DNA of 64,000 bases. Source: Nonomuraea sp. PA05. Lineage in GTDB: Bacteria > Actinomycetota > Actinomycetes > Streptosporangiales > Streptosporangiaceae. Numbering within the stretch: the stretch's first letter is position 1; each line of letters begins with the position of its first letter. Both the position numbers and the translations under genes were made by a program. Below the pieces are notes generated by a model. It was not told the DNA's origin. It searched no databases and saw only the letters and a list, made by a program, of their open reading frames with translations. Positions 60,866-64,000 of this stretch are shown here, one piece after another. The stretch spans positions 1-64,000 of the forward strand of contig NZ_VSEY01000052.1 of the NCBI RefSeq assembly GCF_008086045.1, in the 5' to 3' direction.

Positions 60866-62332
60866 ATGCAGCCATCACCCGCGCACTCACGCAGGCGTTT
60901 CCTGGCCCTGGCGGCGGGCGCCGGCGGCGCCCTTTTGACCGCCCCGGCGGCATATGCCCAGGCCACGGGCGTCGCAGGCGCGACTGGCTCGGCGAGTGCG
61001 GCAGGCCCGGCCGCCGAGGCCGCCGAGGCCGCTCAGGCCGCTGCGGCGTGGGCGCGCGTGCCTGCCATCCGCCGCCGCATCCGCCCGCCCCGCTTCCCTT
61101 CCCGCACCTTCCCCATCACCGGCCACGGGGCCGTCGGCGACGGGACGACGAAGTGCACGCAGGCGTTCCGTGAGGCCGTCGAGGCGTGCGCGGCGGCGGG
61201 CGGCGGCCGGGTGCTGGTGCCCGCCGGCATCTGGCTGACCGGCGCGATCCACCTGGCCGACAACGTCGAGCTGCACCTGGAGGCGGACGCGACGATCCGC
61301 TTCAGCCGCGACCCCGCCGACTACCTGCCGGTGGTGTTCACCCGGTACGAGGGCATCGAGCTGATGAACTACTCCCCGTTCATCTACGCCCACGGCCGCA
61401 CCAACGTGGCGATCACCGGCTCGGGCGTGATCGACGGTCAGGCCGACGCCACCCACTGGTGGGACTGGTCGAGCGACCCCGCCCCGTCCGAGGGCCCGGA
61501 CAAGAAGCTGCTGGCCCAGCAGGCCGAGAGCGGCGTCCCGGTGGCGGAGCGGGTCTTCGGCGAGGGCCACTACCTGCGGCCGAACCTCATCCAGCTCTAC
61601 CGCTGCCGCAACGTGCTCATCGAGGGCGTGACGGTCAGGGACTCCCCGATGTGGAACATCCACCCGGTCCTGTGCGAGAACGTCACCATCCGCGGGATCA
61701 CCGTGGACAGCCCGCGCGGCCCCAACAACGACGGCTGCGACCCGGAGTCGTGCGTGGACGTGCTGATCGAGCGGTGCGAGTTCAACACGGGCGACGACTG
61801 CGTGGCGATCAAGGCGGGCAAGAACGCCGACGGCCGCCGGGTGAACGAGCCGTCCATGAACGTGCTGGTCGACTCGTGCGTGATGCGCGACGGCAACGGC
61901 GGCGTGACGGTCGGCAGCGAGACGACCGGCGGGGTGCGCTGGGTGTTCGCGTGGAACTGCACGATGAGCAGCGCCCGGCTGGAGCGGGCGATCCGGATCA
62001 AGACGAACCCGGAGCGCGGCGGCTACGTGAAGGACCTGTACTTCAAGGACATCACGGTGGGGCAGGCGGCCGACTCCGTCGTCGAGGTGGCGCTCAACTA
62101 CGAGAACAAGCACACCGGCCCCTATTTCCCGGACGTCGGCACGATCGACATCCGGGGCCTGCGGGCGGGCACGGCGCCCAGGGCGTTCTACCTGATCGGC
62201 AACCCGGGTAACCCGATCAAGGGCGTGCGGGTGAGCAACAGCGTGTTCGAGCAGATGGCGGAGGCCGACGTGGTGACCGACGTCAGCGGCTTCGAGCTGC
62301 GCAACGTGTGGGTGAACGGCCGCCGCGTGTAG
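60866..62332 (+). CDS. Tat-exported GH28 polygalacturonase-like enzyme
   Basis: About 488 residues. The twin-arginine signal SRRRFLALAAGAGGALL (~8-24) is followed by an Ala-rich linker to ~60 and a GH28 beta-helix. Motifs: GPNNDGCDPE (Asp ~289), TGDDCVAIKAG (Asp ~310/311), DGNGGVTVGSE (Asn-Gly where many have His-Gly) and RIKTN. GGAGGA five bases before the ATG fixes the start. It would act outside the cell on galacturonan. It is separated from the propeller gene by 28 bases. Its sequence is close to the cytoplasmic GH28 at 38146 in domain plan. Confidence 0.85.
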   Translation: MQPSPAHSRRRFLALAAGAGGALLTAPAAYAQATGVAGATGSASAAGPAAEAAEAAQAAAAWARVPAIRRRIRPPRFPSRTFPITGHGAVGDGTTKCTQAFREAVEACAAAGGGRVLVPAGIWLTGAIHLADNVELHLEADATIRFSRDPADYLPVVFTRYEGIELMNYSPFIYAHGRTNVAITGSGVIDGQADATHWWDWSSDPAPSEGPDKKLLAQQAESGVPVAERVFGEGHYLRPNLIQLYRCRNVLIEGVTVRDSPMWNIHPVLCENVTIRGITVDSPRGPNNDGCDPESCVDVLIERCEFNTGDDCVAIKAGKNADGRRVNEPSMNVLVDSCVMRDGNGGVTVGSETTGGVRWVFAWNCTMSSARLERAIRIKTNPERGGYVKDLYFKDITVGQAADSVVEVALNYENKHTGPYFPDVGTIDIRGLRAGTAPRAFYLIGNPGNPIKGVRVSNSVFEQMAEADVVTDVSGFELRNVWVNGRRV

Positions 62333-62370
62333 AACTCAACCAGATGGCCGCCGCGATCATCCAACCTGTC

Positions 62371-64000
62371 ATGGGGAACGCGCTCATCGACGGGGATCCG
62401 CAGCGGCTCGGCGAATACTGGCTGGCCGGCCGCCTGGGGGCGGGCGGCCAGGGGGTCGTCTACGAAGGTTACGACCCTGACGGGACCCGGGTCGCGATCA
62501 AGGTGCTGAGCGGCGACCCCGTCAGGGATCCCGGGCTGCGCGACGGGATGGTGAAGGAGGCGGTCTCGGCGCAGCGGGTGGCCTCGTTCTGCACGGCCCG
62601 GGTGCTGGACGCGGACCTGGAGGGGCCGCGGCCGTACATCGTCAGCGAGTACGTCGAGGGCCGCAGCCTGCGCTCGGCCGGCCGCACCTTCGAGGGCGGC
62701 GAGCTGCACCGCCTGGCCACGGCGATCGCGACGGCGCTGACCGCCATCCACGACGCGGGCGTGGTGCACCGCGACCTCAAGCCCGACAACGTGCTGCTCG
62801 GCCCCGACGGCCCGCGCGTGATCGACTTCGGGATCGCCCGCACGCTGGAGATGTCCCTCACCTCGACGGGCCTGGTCAAGGGCACGCCCGGGTACATGGC
62901 GCCCGAGGTGTTCTCCGGCGAGCGGGCGGGGCCGGCCGCCGACGTGTTCGCGTGGGGCGCGGTCGTGTGGTTCGCCGCGACCGGGCGTGACCCGTTCACC
63001 GGGGAGTCGCTCGGCGCGGTCATGCACCGCGTGCTCTCCCACGACCCCGACCTGGACGTGCTGCCCGACTCGCTGCGCGAGCAGGTGCGGGCGGCGTTGT
63101 CGAAGGAGCCGGGGCAGCGGCCGTCGGCACGCGGGCTGCTGCTCAGCCTGGTCAGCGGCGGAAGCGGCGGTCTGAACGCGCCAAGCCTGCTCGGCGACGG
63201 CAGCGACGGCAACAGCGCGGGTGGCGGCAACGGCGCAGGTGACGGCAACGGCGCAGGTGACGGCAACGGCGCGGGCGGCGGCAACAGCGCGAGTGGCGGC
63301 GCCGGGAAGCTCGACACGCCGCGCCTGCTGGCCCTGGGCGCCGGCGACGGCCGCCGGGTCGGCACCCCCGCCGACGATCCCGCGCTCGGCGTGCTGGCCG
63401 AGGACGCCTACGCGCTGCTCGCGCCCGAGGACAAGGAGCTGGCGCCCGAGCTGTTCCTGCGCCTGATCACGGTGAGCGACGAGGGCGAGCTGGCGCTGCG
63501 CCGCCCGCGCAGGTCCGAGCTGCCGGACGGGGTGGAGCGGGTGGTGGCCGCGTTCCCGTACCTCGTCTCCGGCACCGACCCCGTACGGCTGCTGCGCCCG
63601 GCCCTGCCGCTGGCGTGGCCGCGGCTGCGCGCCTGGATCGAGGCCGACAGGGACGGGCTGGCCGTGCACCGCCGCATCAGCGCGGCGGTCGGCCGCTGGC
63701 AGGAGCACGGCCGCAGGGACGGCGACCTGTTCTCGGGCAGCACCCTGGACGACGCGCTGAGCTGGGCCGCGGCCGGGCGCAGGCACATCACGCTCACCCC
63801 GGCGGAGCGGGACTTCCTCGCGGCGGGCGCCGCGCTCACCCGGCGCCGTTCCCGCCGTACCCGGCTGGCCGCGGTGGGGCTGGCCGTGCTGCTGGTGCTC
63901 GCGCTGGCGGCGGGCGGGCTGGCCGTGTGGCAGAGCCGGACGCTGGCGGAGCAGGGCGCCAAGCTGGCGCAGCAGCGCGACGCCGCCGAGTCGGCCCGGC
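62371..64000 (+). CDS. Ser/Thr protein kinase, 3' end cut by window
   Basis: At least 543 residues, running off the window. An N-terminal protein kinase domain carries GAGGQGVVY (glycine loop), VAIKVL (Lys), HRDLKPDN (Asp ~135), DFGIA and GTPGYMAPE. A Gly/Asn-rich repeat linker at ~278-310 (GNGAGD units) follows, then a helical region with LTPAERDFL and RRRSRRTRLAAVGLAVLLVLALAAGG, a membrane helix near 495-520. The ending resembles WD40- or nSTAND-linked actinobacterial kinases, so more domains probably follow. An in-frame ATG at 62344 is a possible start. No functional link to the pectin genes. Confidence 0.85.
   Translation, partial: MGNALIDGDPQRLGEYWLAGRLGAGGQGVVYEGYDPDGTRVAIKVLSGDPVRDPGLRDGMVKEAVSAQRVASFCTARVLDADLEGPRPYIVSEYVEGRSLRSAGRTFEGGELHRLATAIATALTAIHDAGVVHRDLKPDNVLLGPDGPRVIDFGIARTLEMSLTSTGLVKGTPGYMAPEVFSGERAGPAADVFAWGAVVWFAATGRDPFTGESLGAVMHRVLSHDPDLDVLPDSLREQVRAALSKEPGQRPSARGLLLSLVSGGSGGLNAPSLLGDGSDGNSAGGGNGAGDGNGAGDGNGAGGGNSASGGAGKLDTPRLLALGAGDGRRVGTPADDPALGVLAEDAYALLAPEDKELAPELFLRLITVSDEGELALRRPRRSELPDGVERVVAAFPYLVSGTDPVRLLRPALPLAWPRLRAWIEADRDGLAVHRRISAAVGRWQEHGRRDGDLFSGSTLDDALSWAAAGRRHITLTPAERDFLAAGAALTRRRSRRTRLAAVGLAVLLVLALAAGGLAVWQSRTLAEQGAKLAQQRDAAESAR
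63204..63300 (+). repeat. 18-bp repeat in kinase linker
   Basis: Copies of an 18-base unit (ggcaacggcgcaggtgac type) encode GNGAGD-like hexapeptides between the kinase domain and the C-terminal part. It is in-frame and likely a flexible linker. Confidence 0.75.

Overview
The window is very GC-rich DNA with G/C-ending codons, frequent GTG/TTG starts, Tat signal peptides, an ECF sigma factor with a YCII partner, a large LuxR ATPase regulator and a Ser/Thr protein kinase. This points to a filamentous actinomycete, possibly a Streptosporangiaceae member such as Nonomuraea; the genus is an inference. No rRNA, tRNA, CRISPR array or insertion sequence was seen.

Layout. Positions 1-2454: 3' part of a GH106 alpha-L-rhamnosidase, cut by the window edge. 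2544-12141: mostly ordinary genes (membrane protein, OPT-like transporter, Rpn-like nuclease, ECF42 sigma/YCII pair, DUF998 protein, LuxR regulator, small secreted protein). 12240-14947: secreted pectin methylesterase and Tat-exported esterase. 14997-21249: a tight operon of a nucleoside-hydrolase-like protein, sugar isomerase, split transketolase, FGGY kinase and SorC regulator. The last five match the layout known for D-apiose catabolism (ApsI, AptA/AptB, AplK). 21506-39441: pectate lyase, then a long operon with an oligopeptide-type ABC transporter, two BNR propeller proteins, an orphan sugar-binding protein, two apiosidase-like (DUF4038) proteins, an unassigned six-hairpin protein and a cytoplasmic GH28. 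39512-47093: two divergent GH127-type genes, GH78 and an SGNH esterase. 47101-48785: HATPase protein, small unknown protein and GntR regulator. 48891-62332: GH2 coupled to an acyltransferase fusion, divergent from GH42-GH29-GH78-beta-propeller, then a Tat-exported GH28. From 62371: a Ser/Thr kinase cut by the window end.

Interpretation. Most of 12 kb to 62 kb reads as a pectin utilisation locus aimed at a complex, apiose-bearing pectin, either rhamnogalacturonan II or apiogalacturonan. Secreted enzymes (PL1, CE8, Tat-GH28, Tat esterase) would cut the backbone and remove esters. The ABC system would import oligosaccharides. A large set of enzymes without signal peptides would dismantle side chains in the cytoplasm, and apiose would enter central metabolism through the isomerase/kinase/transketolase operon. 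The enzyme families (GH106, GH78, GH127, GH2, GH28, GH29, sialidase-fold, DUF4038) overlap strongly with those known from Bacteroides RG-II degradation.

Regulation. Short AT-rich motifs related to TGAATATATATnCA lie in at least five promoter regions across the locus, suggesting one regulon. The GH2/GH42 divergent promoter also has AAAACGTTTT-type LacI-like sites. Many gene pairs are joined by 4-base ATGA/GTGA overlaps.
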